This document shows positions 1-9,025 of a stretch of 64,000 nucleotides of DNA, in pieces. A program made the position numbers and the translations under genes. The notes beneath the pieces are model-generated. The model worked only from the letters and a program-made list of their open reading frames with translations. It was not told the DNA's origin and ran no database searches. The stretch comes from Alphaproteobacteria bacterium (GTDB taxonomy: Bacteria; Myxococcota_A; UBA796; CAJQPC01), in contig JACKEV010000006.1 of the NCBI GenBank assembly GCA_020632795.1, positions 372,001 to 436,000 of the forward strand. The letters run 5' to 3'. The stretch's first letter is position 1. Each line of letters begins with the position of its first letter.

Positions 1-730
1 CGGTGTCCAGCACCGAGCGCAGCGACCACACCACGATGCGCATGGTCCAGGCGATCCAGGCCACCCGCAGGTCGATGTACGACATCCGCTGGAGGAACTG
101 GTCCAGCGCGTCCCGACGTGAGATCAGATCACCCACGAACTGCTTGGACAGGTACACCCAGGTGCCCACCCGCATGCTGCGCTGGGCGAAGTGCCCGAAC
201 TCGTGCGCGATGACCGCCTTGAACTCATCCAGGGTCAGCACGTTGACCAGCCCCAGGCCGATCTCCAGGTTCTTGTGGGTGGGCAGGATCAGGTTCCGCA
301 AGGAGAGGTCGTAGAACACCCCCGCGTTGACCCGGGGCGACAGATAGACCTTGTAGGGGCGGGGCGCGCCGGCCTCGTCGGCGATCTGGTGCAGGAAGGC
401 GATCAGCTCGGGCTGATTGTCTTCGTTGACCTCGGTGAGGCCCGAGGGGGAGCCGCGGCGCACGTAGAACAGGCCCTTGGCCAGGAACGTCACCAGGAAC
501 AGCGCCGGGACGGCCAGCACCAGCCCCAGCAGCGAGCGCCCCCCATAGATGAAGGCGCTGGAGATCCACAGCCAGGACACGTAGGACAGCCAGGCGATGA
601 GCCCCAGGTAGAGCGTCAGGAAGCCGATGAGCCCCGCCGTCGCGGCCCAGGCGTGGCGCTTGTAGCGCGGTCCGGGGGTGGCCAGATCGGCGGGGACGCC
701 CTCAGGCTGAGCGGGGTAGGGGACGGGCAT
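1..730 (-). CDS. M48-family membrane metalloprotease, 3' end off window
   Basis: About 243 N-terminal residues are visible, starting at the ATG whose complement is 728-730; the stop lies beyond base 1. The zinc-binding motif HEFGH (HExxH) is at residues 176-180, inside a stretch reading LDEFKAVIAHEFGHFAQRS, which is typical of M48 (HtpX/Ste24-like) peptidases. Two hydrophobic segments at about residues 28-85 precede the catalytic domain and should anchor it in the membrane, with roles in envelope protein quality control known for the family. The third zinc ligand (a Glu further downstream) is not visible. The family call is firm; the substrate is unknown. Confidence 0.88.
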   Translation of the reverse strand, partial: MPVPYPAQPEGVPADLATPGPRYKRHAWAATAGLIGFLTLYLGLIAWLSYVSWLWISSAFIYGGRSLLGLVLAVPALFLVTFLAKGLFYVRRGSPSGLTEVNEDNQPELIAFLHQIADEAGAPRPYKVYLSPRVNAGVFYDLSLRNLILPTHKNLEIGLGLVNVLTLDEFKAVIAHEFGHFAQRSMRVGTWVYLSKQFVGDLISRRDALDQFLQRMSYIDLRVAWIAWTMRIVVWSLRSVLDT

Positions 731-799
731 CGGGACCGCTCCGGCAGGCCGTTCGCGACAGGGGGATTCACCACGATGTCCCCCGACATCGCCACCCTC

Positions 800-1981
800 T
801 CACGGGGCCGGATCGAGATCCAGTCCCTCCCACAGCACCAGCCCCGTGCGGTTGAGCACGACGAAGCGGGTCATGTCGGTGTAGATGGACAGCGGCATCA
901 GCGCGTCCAGGGACACAGTGGACTCCCGGTACACGACGGTGGTGCCCGGCTGCTCGAAGAAGCGCTCGCCCCAGACGTCCAGCAGGACGTCGATCTCGGC
1001 GTCGTAGAGGCCGTGGCCCTCGGCGCGCTCCACCGGGACGGCGGGGTCGCGGCCCATGACGCACTCGCCGTCGCCCATCATGGAGCTGTAGCGCGACAGG
1101 GGGTCGTCCCGCTCCAGGAGCCGGGTGCGCAGCCAGGCGGCGGGGTCGTCGAGGGTGTGCTCGCTCAGCAGGAAGCCCGCCGAGCGGCCCGCCGGGATGG
1201 CCGGGGCGTAGAAAACCGAACGCTGTTCGTTTTTGTTGGTTACGACAAAGACGTCGTAGATCGGCCAGTCCGAGGTGTTGACCACCTTGACGTGGCCCTC
1301 CCGGCCGTCCTCGATCCGCTCGATGCGCACAGCGGGGGACTCGGAGGTCTCGGCTTCGTAGAACAGGAAGCGCTCCATGGCCTCACCCTGCTGGACCCAG
1401 AGGGCGCCCTCCACCTCGCGGAGCTGCTGCACCCAGGGCACATCGGTGGGCAGAGGCTGGCCGTGGTCCGACTCCGGCGTCAGCGCGAGCGCGTCCCAGG
1501 CGAGCTGGCGGGTGGGGTCGGGGGGCAGCAGGGGGTTCTCGCCCTGGGAGCGCTCGAAGATGGACTGGAGATCGCCCTGCTCGGCCCTCGCCGTCAGCAG
1601 CGCGGCGCGGCGCTCGGCGGCCTCGGGGCCGTTGGCGACGCGGGCGGGGGTGTAGCGATCGACCTGCGGGTACCAGGCGCTGGCCTGACCCTGGGTGAAG
1701 CCGACCTCGACGGCCACCGGGCTGCCGTAGCTGCGCCCCGCGTAGAACTGGAGGACGGGCAGGGCGCGCTCGCCGTTGTCGGGGGGCAGGCCCCGGACCG
1801 GCTCGGCGACCTCGGTCGGGTTGGGGGGGAGGGTGTAGAACCACGGCGGCAGCGGCACGCCGGCCTGGGCCTGGCCGCGGGCGTCGAAGACCTGCACCCC
1901 CCACTCGTGCACGACGAGGGGGGTGGCGCACCAGGACTTGGCGTGCGCGGGGGCGGCGAGCAGGGCGAGGGTGAGGAGCAT
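800..1981 (-). CDS. Secreted protein of the HEWG type, function unknown
   Basis: 393 residues with a clean Sec signal peptide (MLLTLALLAAPAHA, cleavage after AHA). The mature protein starts KSWCATPLVVHEWGVQVFD; this resembles large secreted proteins of myxobacteria and planctomycetes that begin with a HEWGTF-like motif, but I recall no function for them. No catalytic motif is visible. The rest is mixed alpha/beta with many Trp and Tyr residues and a few Cys. It lies between the M48 protease and rsmC on the same strand, 34 bp below the rsmC stop, so co-transcription is possible. Confidence 0.75.
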   Translation of the reverse strand: MLLTLALLAAPAHAKSWCATPLVVHEWGVQVFDARGQAQAGVPLPPWFYTLPPNPTEVAEPVRGLPPDNGERALPVLQFYAGRSYGSPVAVEVGFTQGQASAWYPQVDRYTPARVANGPEAAERRAALLTARAEQGDLQSIFERSQGENPLLPPDPTRQLAWDALALTPESDHGQPLPTDVPWVQQLREVEGALWVQQGEAMERFLFYEAETSESPAVRIERIEDGREGHVKVVNTSDWPIYDVFVVTNKNEQRSVFYAPAIPAGRSAGFLLSEHTLDDPAAWLRTRLLERDDPLSRYSSMMGDGECVMGRDPAVPVERAEGHGLYDAEIDVLLDVWGERFFEQPGTTVVYRESTVSLDALMPLSIYTDMTRFVVLNRTGLVLWEGLDLDPAP

Positions 1982-2015
1982 GGCAGGTTGGACAGGATGG
2001 GAGGGGAGGGGGTTC

Positions 2016-3044
2016 CTACTTCCGCGCCAGCCACACCCGGAACCGCCCGTCCTCGGCCAGGAGCTGCGGCGTGCCCAGGTGCTCCTCCACGACGCGGTGC
2101 GCGGCGCGGTGCTGCTGGGTGACCAGGATCAGCGCGCCGCCGGGGGTCAGCTCGCGGGCCGCTCCCTCGACGAAGTCGCTCAGCAAGCCCAGCTCCAGGG
2201 TCACGCCCCGGTGCAGCGGGGGGTTGGAGACGATGAGGTCGTAGCCCCCGGCGCGGGTGTCCAGCCAGGCGAGGGCCCCCCAGCGGTCGCCCACCGCGAC
2301 CGACGCGCCGGGCAGGTTCTCCCGGGCGGCGGCGACCGCGACCGCGTCGGCGTCCAGGGCGTGCAGGGTCACCTCGGCGAAGCGCTGTCGCACCCCCAGC
2401 GCGAGCACCCCCAGGCCGCAGCCGAAGTCCAGGGCCCGACGCACGGTGCCCAGCGGGGCGTCGGCCAGGGCGGTGAGCAGAAGTCGGCTGCCGTCGTCCA
2501 GCCGGCCCTTGGCGAACACGCCGGGGTAGCTCACCAGGGTGACCGCGCCGCCGGGGAGGGGCAGGGTGACCTCGCGACGGTGGTCGGCCAGCGCCCCGCG
2601 CGCGGGCTCCTCGGTGCGGATCGCGCGCCAGAGGCGGCAGTGGCGGCGGGTCTCGACGGTCTCGGCCTCGGCGAACAGCGGGGCGAGGCGCTTGCCGGCG
2701 GAGCGCGCGCCCTCGTCGTTGGCCCCGTAGAGGTAGAGCGGGGCGCCGGGCGCGACCCGGGCGGCGGCGGCGTGCAGGGCGTACTCCAGCACCTCGCGGG
2801 CCCGGTTCATGCGCATGGCCACGGCGCCGAAGGGCCCGGCGGGGGGCTCGGGGGAGGGATCCGAGGACAGCCCACCCGCGAAGCGATCCCAGCGGGCGAA
2901 GGGCTGGCCGCGCTGCTCCAGCACCGTCGTGACCGCTGCGGTGGGGTCATCCACCACCAGCCAGGGCCCGTCGACAGGCGGCGCGGTGAACAGGGCGTCG
3001 GCCATCAGCGACGCGGCGGCGAGGTCTCGATCTGCGCGGCTCAT
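2016..3044 (-). CDS. rsmC: RsmC-like 16S rRNA (guanine-N2) methyltransferase
   Basis: 342 residues from the ATG at 3044 (MSRADRD); a longer in-frame reading would run through the promoter region of the divergent small gene. The C-terminal half is a class I SAM-dependent methyltransferase: the SAM-binding motif I reads DFGCGLGVLAL at residues 206-216, and the base-flipping catalytic motif NPPLH is at 274-278, as NPPFH in RsmC and RlmG. The N-terminal half is the degenerate methyltransferase-like domain expected for RsmC/RlmG. The family exocyclically methylates a guanine of ribosomal RNA; G1207 of 16S rRNA is the E. coli RsmC target. RlmG-type specificity cannot be excluded. Confidence 0.8.
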   Translation of the reverse strand: MSRADRDLAAASLMADALFTAPPVDGPWLVVDDPTAAVTTVLEQRGQPFARWDRFAGGLSSDPSPEPPAGPFGAVAMRMNRAREVLEYALHAAAARVAPGAPLYLYGANDEGARSAGKRLAPLFAEAETVETRRHCRLWRAIRTEEPARGALADHRREVTLPLPGGAVTLVSYPGVFAKGRLDDGSRLLLTALADAPLGTVRRALDFGCGLGVLALGVRQRFAEVTLHALDADAVAVAAARENLPGASVAVGDRWGALAWLDTRAGGYDLIVSNPPLHRGVTLELGLLSDFVEGAARELTPGGALILVTQQHRAAHRVVEEHLGTPQLLAEDGRFRVWLARK

Positions 3045-3108
3045 GGCCGACCCGCTAACCGATCGGGCCCCTTTCGCGCCCGTCCCCGACGGGATAGGTT
3101 GCTGTTCG

Positions 3109-3276
3109 ATGAGCACCGAGCCAGAGCCCGCCCCCGACCTGACCGCGCGCATCCTCGCCGTGCTGCTGCTCGTGGCGATGGTCATCTTCTCCGTCACCGG
3201 CGATCGGGACGACAAGGCCTGGGAGGCCATGACCGACCCCGTCAAGGATTGGTGGGGTGACCACTTCGGGGGCTGA
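3109..3276 (+). CDS. Small single-pass membrane protein
   Basis: 55 residues starting MSTEPEPAPDL at the ATG 3109. One hydrophobic segment (ILAVLLLVAMVIFSV, about residues 14-28) is followed by a charged tail rich in Asp and Trp (VKDWWGDHFGG). It is transcribed divergently from rsmC with a 64-bp gap. Reading-frame composition and the membrane segment make it a likely real gene, but I recognise no family. Confidence 0.55.
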   Translation: MSTEPEPAPDLTARILAVLLLVAMVIFSVTGDRDDKAWEAMTDPVKDWWGDHFGG

Positions 3277-3352
3277 TGGGTGAGCTGACACGGCGGGGTG
3301 TGTCATCTGCTACCGTCGCCCCTCGCGCAGGGGCCCTCGCCGCGCTCGGGCG

Positions 3353-3368
3353 TGGCATGGAACCTGCA
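3353..3368 (+). promoter_or_regulatory. Candidate sigma-54 (-24/-12) promoter of the CBS gene
   Basis: TGGCATGGAACCTGCA matches the consensus TGGCAYGNNNNTTGCW at every fixed position except one (C for T at position 12), with GG/GC spacing correct. It ends 28 bp before the ATG at 3397, which has a ribosome binding site (GAAGGAG) at about 3385-3391. Similar sites appear at 31071 and 48333. Confidence 0.55.
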
Positions 3369-3396
3369 AACGCGCTGTCCGTAGAAGGAGTCCCGC

Positions 3397-3843
3397 ATGC
3401 AACACGCCATCGACATCATGAACCGCGAGCCCCTGCTCGTCAGCCCGGACCTCTCCGTGGGCGACCTCGCCCGGAAGCTGCTGGAGGCCGACGTCGACGG
3501 CGCCTGCGTGGTCAAGGACGGCAAGCTGGTGGGCGTGGTGACCTCGATGGATCTGGTGTTTCAGGACAAGCAGGTGCACCTGCCCACCATGATCGCCTTC
3601 ATCGACGCGCTCATCCCCATCGGCGCCGGCCGCACGAAGACCGAGCTGGAGAAGATCACCGCCTCCACGGTGCGCGAGATCATGACCACCGACGTCAAGA
3701 AGGTGCCCTTCGACGCCCCGCTCGACGAGATCGCCACCCTGATGGTCGAGCACCACATCACGCTGGTGCCGGTGGTGCGGGACGGCCGGGTGCTGGGCAC
3801 GATCACCAAGAAGGACGTGCTGCGCGCCCACTACGGCGGGTAG
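3397..3843 (+). CDS. CBS-domain pair protein
   Basis: 148 residues forming two CBS motifs: the first runs from about residue 6 to 60 (DVDGACVVKDGKLVGVVTSM), the second from about 85 to 145 (HITLVPVVRDGRVLGTITKK). Such stand-alone CBS pairs bind adenosine nucleotides and act as energy or ligand sensors; the partner here is unknown. The gene has a strong ribosome binding site and a candidate sigma-54 promoter. It ends 3 bp from the stop codon of the convergent kinase gene, leaving no room for a terminator. Confidence 0.85.
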   Translation: MQHAIDIMNREPLLVSPDLSVGDLARKLLEADVDGACVVKDGKLVGVVTSMDLVFQDKQVHLPTMIAFIDALIPIGAGRTKTELEKITASTVREIMTTDVKKVPFDAPLDEIATLMVEHHITLVPVVRDGRVLGTITKKDVLRAHYGG

Positions 3844-3846
3844 CGG

Positions 3847-5520
3847 CTACCGGCAGAGCCGCAGCGCGGGCTCGCAGTGGAGCGTCACCTGCTGGCCCTC
3901 CGCCAGGGTCAGCTCGGCGACCTGGAGGGGCTGCTCGCCGAACCAGGCGAGGACCTTGTAGGTGCCTGGGGGGACCGGGCCCGCCGGGAGGGTGCCGCCC
4001 CAGGGGTCCCGCAGGCGGATGGGGGTCTCCCCGTCGACGCGGACGGTGGCGAGGGTCGGCGCCGGCTCCTCGGCGGGGGGGATGACCTCCGCGACGGCCG
4101 GCACCGGGGCGGGCTCCTGCGCAGGCTGTGTCGGGGTGGTCAGCCGGATGACGATCGGCGCGGGCAGGTCGTCGTCGGGCGGCGGGGCGGACGGGGTCGG
4201 GCGACGGGCGACGCGATTGTCCACCAGATCGCCAGCAGGACGAGGGGTGGCCTTCTTGGGGGAGACCGGTTGAGCGACGGGGGCCTCCTCAACGGCGGCG
4301 GGCTCCTCTGGCTCAGCTGCGGCGATGAGGACGGGCCCGGCGTCCTGGACCGTGGCGCGGATGGGCACCTCAGACGTCAGCGTCGGGAGCCCGTGCGCGG
4401 TGAGCCATGTGGTCGCGCCGACCGCGAACCCGACCAGCGCGAGCGCCGCGCCGGCCCCCAGGATGGCCCCGGCCCAGCGTCTGCGTGGAGGAGCCTTCGC
4501 CCATTGGAGGGTGGCCCGCAACGTGCCCAGCTCCATTGAGCGCTCGGTGAGGGACACCCGGGCCAGGGAGGGATCCACCTGGGTCGGCAGCACCTCGGAC
4601 ACGTCCTGCGGGATCCGGAGGCTCTCCGACCGCCCGGCGGGCTCGGGCCAGAGGTCGGGGCTGACCTTCACCTCCGCGGCCGCAGCCTGCGGGGAGCCGG
4701 CCCACAGCTCCAGGAGCTCCCGACAGTCGCTGGGACGGTCGTCCGGGTCGGTCTTCAGGGCCTTGTTGATGGCGTGGACCATGCGCGCGGGCGTGCCGGG
4801 ACACAGCTCGGGCAGCGGGATGTAGCGCCCCCGGCTGACCGCCTCGTAGACCTCCAGGATGCCCTGGCCCAGGAACGGCGGCTGCCCGGCGATCATGCGG
4901 TACAGCACGGCGCCGAGGGAGAAGATGTCCGCGCGCTGGTCGACCCGCCGGGCGCTCTTGAACTGCTCCGGCGCCATGTAGCGCGGGGTGCCCATCGTGA
5001 CGCCGGAGCGGGTCAGCCCCAGCCCCGGCTCCGGGTCCACCAGCTTGGCGATGCCGAAGTCGGTGAGCACCGGATAGAGCGCGTCGTCCCGGCGATCCAG
5101 CAGGATGTTGGCGGGCTTGATGTCCCGGTGGACCAGCCCGGTGTCGTGGGCGTAGGCGAGCGCGCGCATCAGCTCCCGGGCGAGGTGGTCGACCTGGGCG
5201 ATGGTGAGGGAGCGCTGCTGGAGCCAGGCCTCCAGGCTGGGACCGGGCACGTAGTCCATGACCAGGGCGATGCGGCCGTCGTCCAGGTGCAGCAGGTCGT
5301 GGATGCGGACGATGCCCGGGTCGTTCAGGCGCGCCTGCAGGCGACCCTCCTGTCGCGCCCGCGCCGCTGCCCTTCGGTTCTTCTCCCGGAGCACCTTGAG
5401 GACATGCCGGGTCCCCAGCTCCCGGTGCCGCGCCAGGAAGACGTCCGCCGTTGCCCCCGCCCCGATGGTCGCTACGACGTCGTAGCGGCCGATGCTGGAC
5501 CCCTCGTTGTTGGCTGACAT
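3847..5520 (-). CDS. PknB-type Ser/Thr protein kinase with one TM segment
   Basis: 557 residues. The N-terminal kinase domain (about residues 13-275) is complete: glycine loop IGAGATADV at 19-27, catalytic Lys42, HRDIKPANIL at 131-140, DFG at 154-156 and APEQ at 183-186, so it should be active. A proline-rich juxtamembrane region leads to a transmembrane helix at about 350-373. The outer part is a Pro/Ala-rich spacer and a short C-terminal beta domain (about 485-557) reminiscent of PEGA-like surface domains. This layout is that of bacterial receptor-type Hanks kinases, which are numerous in myxobacteria. The upstream region is unusually AT-rich. Confidence 0.93.
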   Translation of the reverse strand: MSANNEGSSIGRYDVVATIGAGATADVFLARHRELGTRHVLKVLREKNRRAAARARQEGRLQARLNDPGIVRIHDLLHLDDGRIALVMDYVPGPSLEAWLQQRSLTIAQVDHLARELMRALAYAHDTGLVHRDIKPANILLDRRDDALYPVLTDFGIAKLVDPEPGLGLTRSGVTMGTPRYMAPEQFKSARRVDQRADIFSLGAVLYRMIAGQPPFLGQGILEVYEAVSRGRYIPLPELCPGTPARMVHAINKALKTDPDDRPSDCRELLELWAGSPQAAAAEVKVSPDLWPEPAGRSESLRIPQDVSEVLPTQVDPSLARVSLTERSMELGTLRATLQWAKAPPRRRWAGAILGAGAALALVGFAVGATTWLTAHGLPTLTSEVPIRATVQDAGPVLIAAAEPEEPAAVEEAPVAQPVSPKKATPRPAGDLVDNRVARRPTPSAPPPDDDLPAPIVIRLTTPTQPAQEPAPVPAVAEVIPPAEEPAPTLATVRVDGETPIRLRDPWGGTLPAGPVPPGTYKVLAWFGEQPLQVAELTLAEGQQVTLHCEPALRLCR

Positions 5521-5540
5521 TGGCTGGATTCTCCGGGTTT

Positions 5541-5640
5541 ACCCAATTGCATTCACACTTCCCATCATAGTGATCTTTATCATAATTTTGCTTAATCGCA
5601 TACTTACATAAGCATGACATTCAACATGACCTGATCATCG
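5541..5640 (-). promoter_or_regulatory. AT-rich upstream region of the kinase gene
   Basis: These 100 bp are 64% A+T by direct count, against a window that is mostly G+C. They sit between the kinase start (5520) and the stop of the next gene upstream (5655). On the minus strand TATGAT occurs twice and GTCATG twice within a short span, but no -35/-10 pair with good spacing is clear. Most likely it contains the kinase promoter and binding sites for a regulator or a nucleoid protein. Confidence 0.45.
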
Positions 5641-5654
5641 TCAGCCCGAGAGGA

Positions 5655-6299
5655 CTACCGCGACGCGCTGACCATCAGGCTGATCGAGCCGTTGAAGGTG
5701 CCGCCGGTGACCAGCTCTCCTGCGCCTCCCGGGATCTCCGCGGTCTGACGGATCTCGGGGATCACCTCCAACGTGAGGTTCCGGAACGGCGTGGGCGCTG
5801 GCGGGGCGTGCGCGGTGATCCCCACGGGGAACTGCAGCAGCACCGGCTTCGTCCCGAACAGGTCGAAGGGGCTGTAGACCATCCCGATCGTGGGCTGGAT
5901 GTGCACGGTGGCCGCCTCCCGGAAGGTCCACTGCACCGGCAGGCCGCCGGCCGCGTAGGAGGCGCCCGCGCTCAGGGTGTGCCCGACGGAGAGCCGGTCG
6001 GCCCGGACGCTCCAGAACCGCACGGTCGCCCCGGCCCCGGCCCCCCGGTTGAGGTACACCACGCCAGCCACGTCCAGCCGCGGAGAGATCTCCTGCCGGA
6101 TGAACACCTGGGCGCCGCCCATGGGGAACTGCGGGTAGAAGTACGGCGTGCTCCCGGCGTTCGCCTCGAACATCGTGCCGGCGGACAGGGAGACGCCGTG
6201 CTCGCGGTGGACGCCGGGCGGGACATGGGTGGGCGGCGGGCTGAGCGCCACCGGGACGCAGCCTGTCGCCAGCACCATCATCGCGGAGAGCGCGCGCAC
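5655..6299 (-). CDS. Lipoprotein with beta-rich, porin-like body
   Basis: 214 residues with a lipobox ending at Cys14 (VLATGC). The body alternates short hydrophobic and polar beta strands with many Gly, Thr and aromatic residues (for example QVFIRQEISPRLDVAGVVYL), and the protein ends in a strand-like SISLMVSASR. This pattern suggests a small outer-membrane beta structure, but no family is recognised. It is followed 36 bp upstream by the CxxCH lipoprotein gene on the same strand. Confidence 0.65.
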   Translation of the reverse strand: MRALSAMMVLATGCVPVALSPPPTHVPPGVHREHGVSLSAGTMFEANAGSTPYFYPQFPMGGAQVFIRQEISPRLDVAGVVYLNRGAGAGATVRFWSVRADRLSVGHTLSAGASYAAGGLPVQWTFREAATVHIQPTIGMVYSPFDLFGTKPVLLQFPVGITAHAPPAPTPFRNLTLEVIPEIRQTAEIPGGAGELVTGGTFNGSISLMVSASR

Positions 6300-6335
6300 C
6301 GACGGACGGTAGCACGGGCGTCGGCGGGGTGGCCC

Positions 6336-7928
6336 CTATCGGGTCAGGAAGCGGGGGTCGCGGAGCAGCGCGCTCAGCGTGGCGGTCCACGCACCCTGGG
6401 GTCCCTCGACGGCCTCGACCGCCAGCCACAGCTCGCGGACAGCGGCGAGCCAGGCGTCCTCTGCGGGCTCGGCGTACAGCCGCCAGTGCAGGTCGCGCAG
6501 CTCGTCGTCGAAGGCCGGGTCCCCCGCCCGGCTGCCCGGGTCGACGTGGCGGAACAGGCCCTGGGGATCCGGCGCGAGGGGCAGCTTGTGGGTCACCGCG
6601 TGCACGGCCGCGCCCTGGGCGGCGCGTCGGGCCACCAGCGCCCAGGTCAGCCCCGGCTGGTCGGCGGGGCGCAGCACGCTGACCCCGTCCACCCCGCCGG
6701 CCAGCACGCGGAAGCCGAGGGTGTCGTTGTCGAGCTGGTCGTAGCCCTCCTGGACCCAGCGGAAGCCGGTGAGGTCCTCCAGGGCCGAGGCGAGCTGCCC
6801 GGGGGTGAGCATGCGCACCCCGCGCGCCTCGGCGAGGTCCCAGGCGTCCCCGGCGCGGTAGGCCTCGGTCTCGGTGATCGCGGCCAGCAGCGGCTTCATG
6901 CGCCAGCCCTCGTCCACGAAGGTGGCGGTCAGGGCGTCGAGGGTGCCCTGATCCGCCAGGGTGACCGGGCGCTGCCACAGCAGCTCAGCGGTGGACGACA
7001 CCGTGCAGGTCAGGAAGCGGGAGTCGTTGGCGACGTGGACGCCCAGGTCGGCCAGCCCGGCGATGGGCTCGCCGAACCAGGCGGGGCTGGTGCCCAGGAC
7101 CTCCTCGGCCAGGGGCTCCCGCTCGGGGTGGTAGGCGGTCTCCTCGACGACCGAGTACAGGGAGAGCCACCAGAAGCCGAACATCGACGCGGCCAGGGGG
7201 TCGATGGAGGCGTGGCAGGCCAGGCAGTAGGGGTCGGTGCGCACCGCCAGCTCGGGGTCGCCGCTGAGGCTGCGGTCATCGGAGGCGAAGGAGACCGGGC
7301 GGGCGAGGAAGTCCTCGCACAGCAGCAGGCGGGAGATGGCCGCCGCGCGGGCCCGGTTCATGTTGGACTCGTTGGTGTTGTAGCGCCACCACAGCCCGTT
7401 GGTGGCCAGCACCCCGGCGGCGGGGCGCCCGTCGGTGTAGCGGGCGACCTGCCAGCCCTCGGCGTCGGCCGGGTAGCTCAGGGGCCAGATGTCCGCGAGC
7501 AGATCGTTGGCCCGGGTGTAGTCGGCGGTGACGATCTCCGGCCAGGGCAGGTCCTGGGTGGCGACGTAGGCCATCAGGCGCAGGGGCTCCTCGCCCACCG
7601 AGCGCTCGAAGCGGTACTCCTCGATGGGGTCGAGGCCGTAGTCGAAGGCCTCGATGTCGAAGGTGTCCACGCGGGTGTGCCAGCGCTGGCCCAGCAGCTC
7701 GACCAGGCGGTCCTCCAGGCGGGGGTCCTCGAGCCAGGCGTCGCGCAGGGTGCGCCAGCCGTCCTCGCTGGCGGCGGCGGCGTCCAGCTCCTCGACCGTG
7801 GGCAGGGTGCCGCGCAGCTCCAGGCTGAGGCGGCGGGCCAGGCGGGGGCCGTCCAGCATCGTCGGCGCGGGGGGCGCCTCCTGGAGGTCGACGGGGCCGC
7901 AGGACAAGAGGGCGAGCAGGACGATCAT
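6336..7928 (-). CDS. DUF1549/DUF1588/DUF1585-like lipoprotein with a CxxCH motif
   Basis: 530 residues, lipobox ending at Cys10 (LLALLSC). The N-terminal region (RRLSLELRGTLPTVEELDA) resembles DUF1549 domains. A middle segment YCLACHASIDPLA resembles the haem-type CxxCH of DUF1588, and the C-terminal part resembles DUF1585 (a helix with a WQRPVT motif, then a segment ending in ITETEAYRAG). These domains are usually encoded beside DUF1501 proteins in planctomycetes and myxobacteria, where their role is unknown. Its start overlaps the stop of the upstream cytochrome-like gene by 4 bp (ATGA), so translation is coupled. Confidence 0.8.
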   Translation of the reverse strand: MIVLLALLSCGPVDLQEAPPAPTMLDGPRLARRLSLELRGTLPTVEELDAAAASEDGWRTLRDAWLEDPRLEDRLVELLGQRWHTRVDTFDIEAFDYGLDPIEEYRFERSVGEEPLRLMAYVATQDLPWPEIVTADYTRANDLLADIWPLSYPADAEGWQVARYTDGRPAAGVLATNGLWWRYNTNESNMNRARAAAISRLLLCEDFLARPVSFASDDRSLSGDPELAVRTDPYCLACHASIDPLAASMFGFWWLSLYSVVEETAYHPEREPLAEEVLGTSPAWFGEPIAGLADLGVHVANDSRFLTCTVSSTAELLWQRPVTLADQGTLDALTATFVDEGWRMKPLLAAITETEAYRAGDAWDLAEARGVRMLTPGQLASALEDLTGFRWVQEGYDQLDNDTLGFRVLAGGVDGVSVLRPADQPGLTWALVARRAAQGAAVHAVTHKLPLAPDPQGLFRHVDPGSRAGDPAFDDELRDLHWRLYAEPAEDAWLAAVRELWLAVEAVEGPQGAWTATLSALLRDPRFLTR

Positions 7929-9025
7929 GGCGTCTCCCCCACCAGGGCCTCGGCCAGGGGCGCGAGGTCGGGGCAGAGGTCCTCAGGCATCGGCTCCCCC
8001 TCGAAGGAGAGCGCCACGCAGGGGGCGCATGGCTCAAGCGCGGCGCTGAACCAGCCGCCGCTGGGGTCCCGCAGCAGGAGCAGCCCCTCGGCGGCCCAGC
8101 CGCAGGTGTCCTCGTGAAGGGCGACCTCCGAGAAGTCGATGGACACGCCGCCATAGCTGATCGCGCCGCTCAGGGTGACGAAGCGCCCGCTGTCCAGCCA
8201 GCCGTGCTCGGCGCGCAGCAGGGCGCTGTAGCCGTCCACCATCCAGCCCTCGCCGCCGGACCAGAGGCTGGTGCCCTGCAGCTCCCACTGGACCAGGCGC
8301 TCGCCCGTGACGGTGTTGACCCCGGCGTACTCCCCGAAGTGGCCGCCCAGGAGGAAGCTGCCCTCGGGGGCGTCGATGCGGGCGTCGCCCACCACCGCCT
8401 GGCCCAGGATCTCGTGGTCGCCGTCGGTGAAGGGCTCCTCCATGAACTCGGTGATGCCGCTGTAGGTGACGCCCGACTCGGCGGTGCAGCCGTAGAGGTG
8501 CACGTCGGTGATCTGGCGGGGGTCGCCGGGGCAGGTGTCGTCGCCCCGGGCCATCAGCGCCAGGTAGGCGTCGATGAGGGGGCGGGCGGTGGGGAAGCCC
8601 AGCGCCAGGGCGTCGGACAGGCGGCCCTCCAGGGTGGCGGCGTCCCACTCGGGCTCCCCGAAGGTGGACCAGGGCACCGGGTCGTCGGCGGGCTCGCCCT
8701 CGGCGGTGGCGCAGTCGAGGTAGCGCGCCAGCCGGTCGAGGTCCTCGGCGTGGACCCCGCCGCCCAGGGGCATCGTGCCGCGCTCCAGCACCGCCGAGCG
8801 CACCGCGGCGGACTGCTCGACGACCTCGGGCCAGGTGTCGAAGTCGACGCCCGCGGGGGCCCCCTTGCGGTCGGGGGTGGTCGCGGAGTGGCAGGCGCGG
8901 CAGTAGGTCGCGAAGAAGCCGTCGCCCCAGTTGGCCCAGGTCAGGGTGTCGCCCTGGACGCAGGGGTCTGCGGTGTCCGGCTCGGGCCCGCTGCAGGCCA
9001 GCAGCAGGGTCAGCAGGGCGGTCAT
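7925..9025 (-). CDS. Lipoprotein with cytochrome-c-like CxxCH domain
   Basis: 366 residues. The lipobox ends at Cys11 (LTLLLAC) and is followed by a short acidic spacer (SGPEPDTADP). CRACH at residues 42-46, preceded by FFATYCRAC and followed by a conserved MPLGG region at about 97 that could supply the distal Met, looks like a small cytochrome c (PSCyt1-like) domain. The remaining 230 residues are an unrecognised beta-rich domain with several Cys. It is the middle gene of a three-gene operon with ATGA overlaps at both ends, so the three products probably act together outside the cytoplasmic membrane. Confidence 0.8.
   Translation of the reverse strand: MTALLTLLLACSGPEPDTADPCVQGDTLTWANWGDGFFATYCRACHSATTPDRKGAPAGVDFDTWPEVVEQSAAVRSAVLERGTMPLGGGVHAEDLDRLARYLDCATAEGEPADDPVPWSTFGEPEWDAATLEGRLSDALALGFPTARPLIDAYLALMARGDDTCPGDPRQITDVHLYGCTAESGVTYSGITEFMEEPFTDGDHEILGQAVVGDARIDAPEGSFLLGGHFGEYAGVNTVTGERLVQWELQGTSLWSGGEGWMVDGYSALLRAEHGWLDSGRFVTLSGAISYGGVSIDFSEVALHEDTCGWAAEGLLLLRDPSGGWFSAALEPCAPCVALSFEGEPMPEDLCPDLAPLAEALVGETP

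Noticed and set aside
191..2122. A 643-residue right-facing open frame opposite the HEWG gene
   Set aside because: Gly/Ala/Arg/Gln-rich with no domain; it is the antisense shadow of the M48 and HEWG genes, as expected at this GC content.
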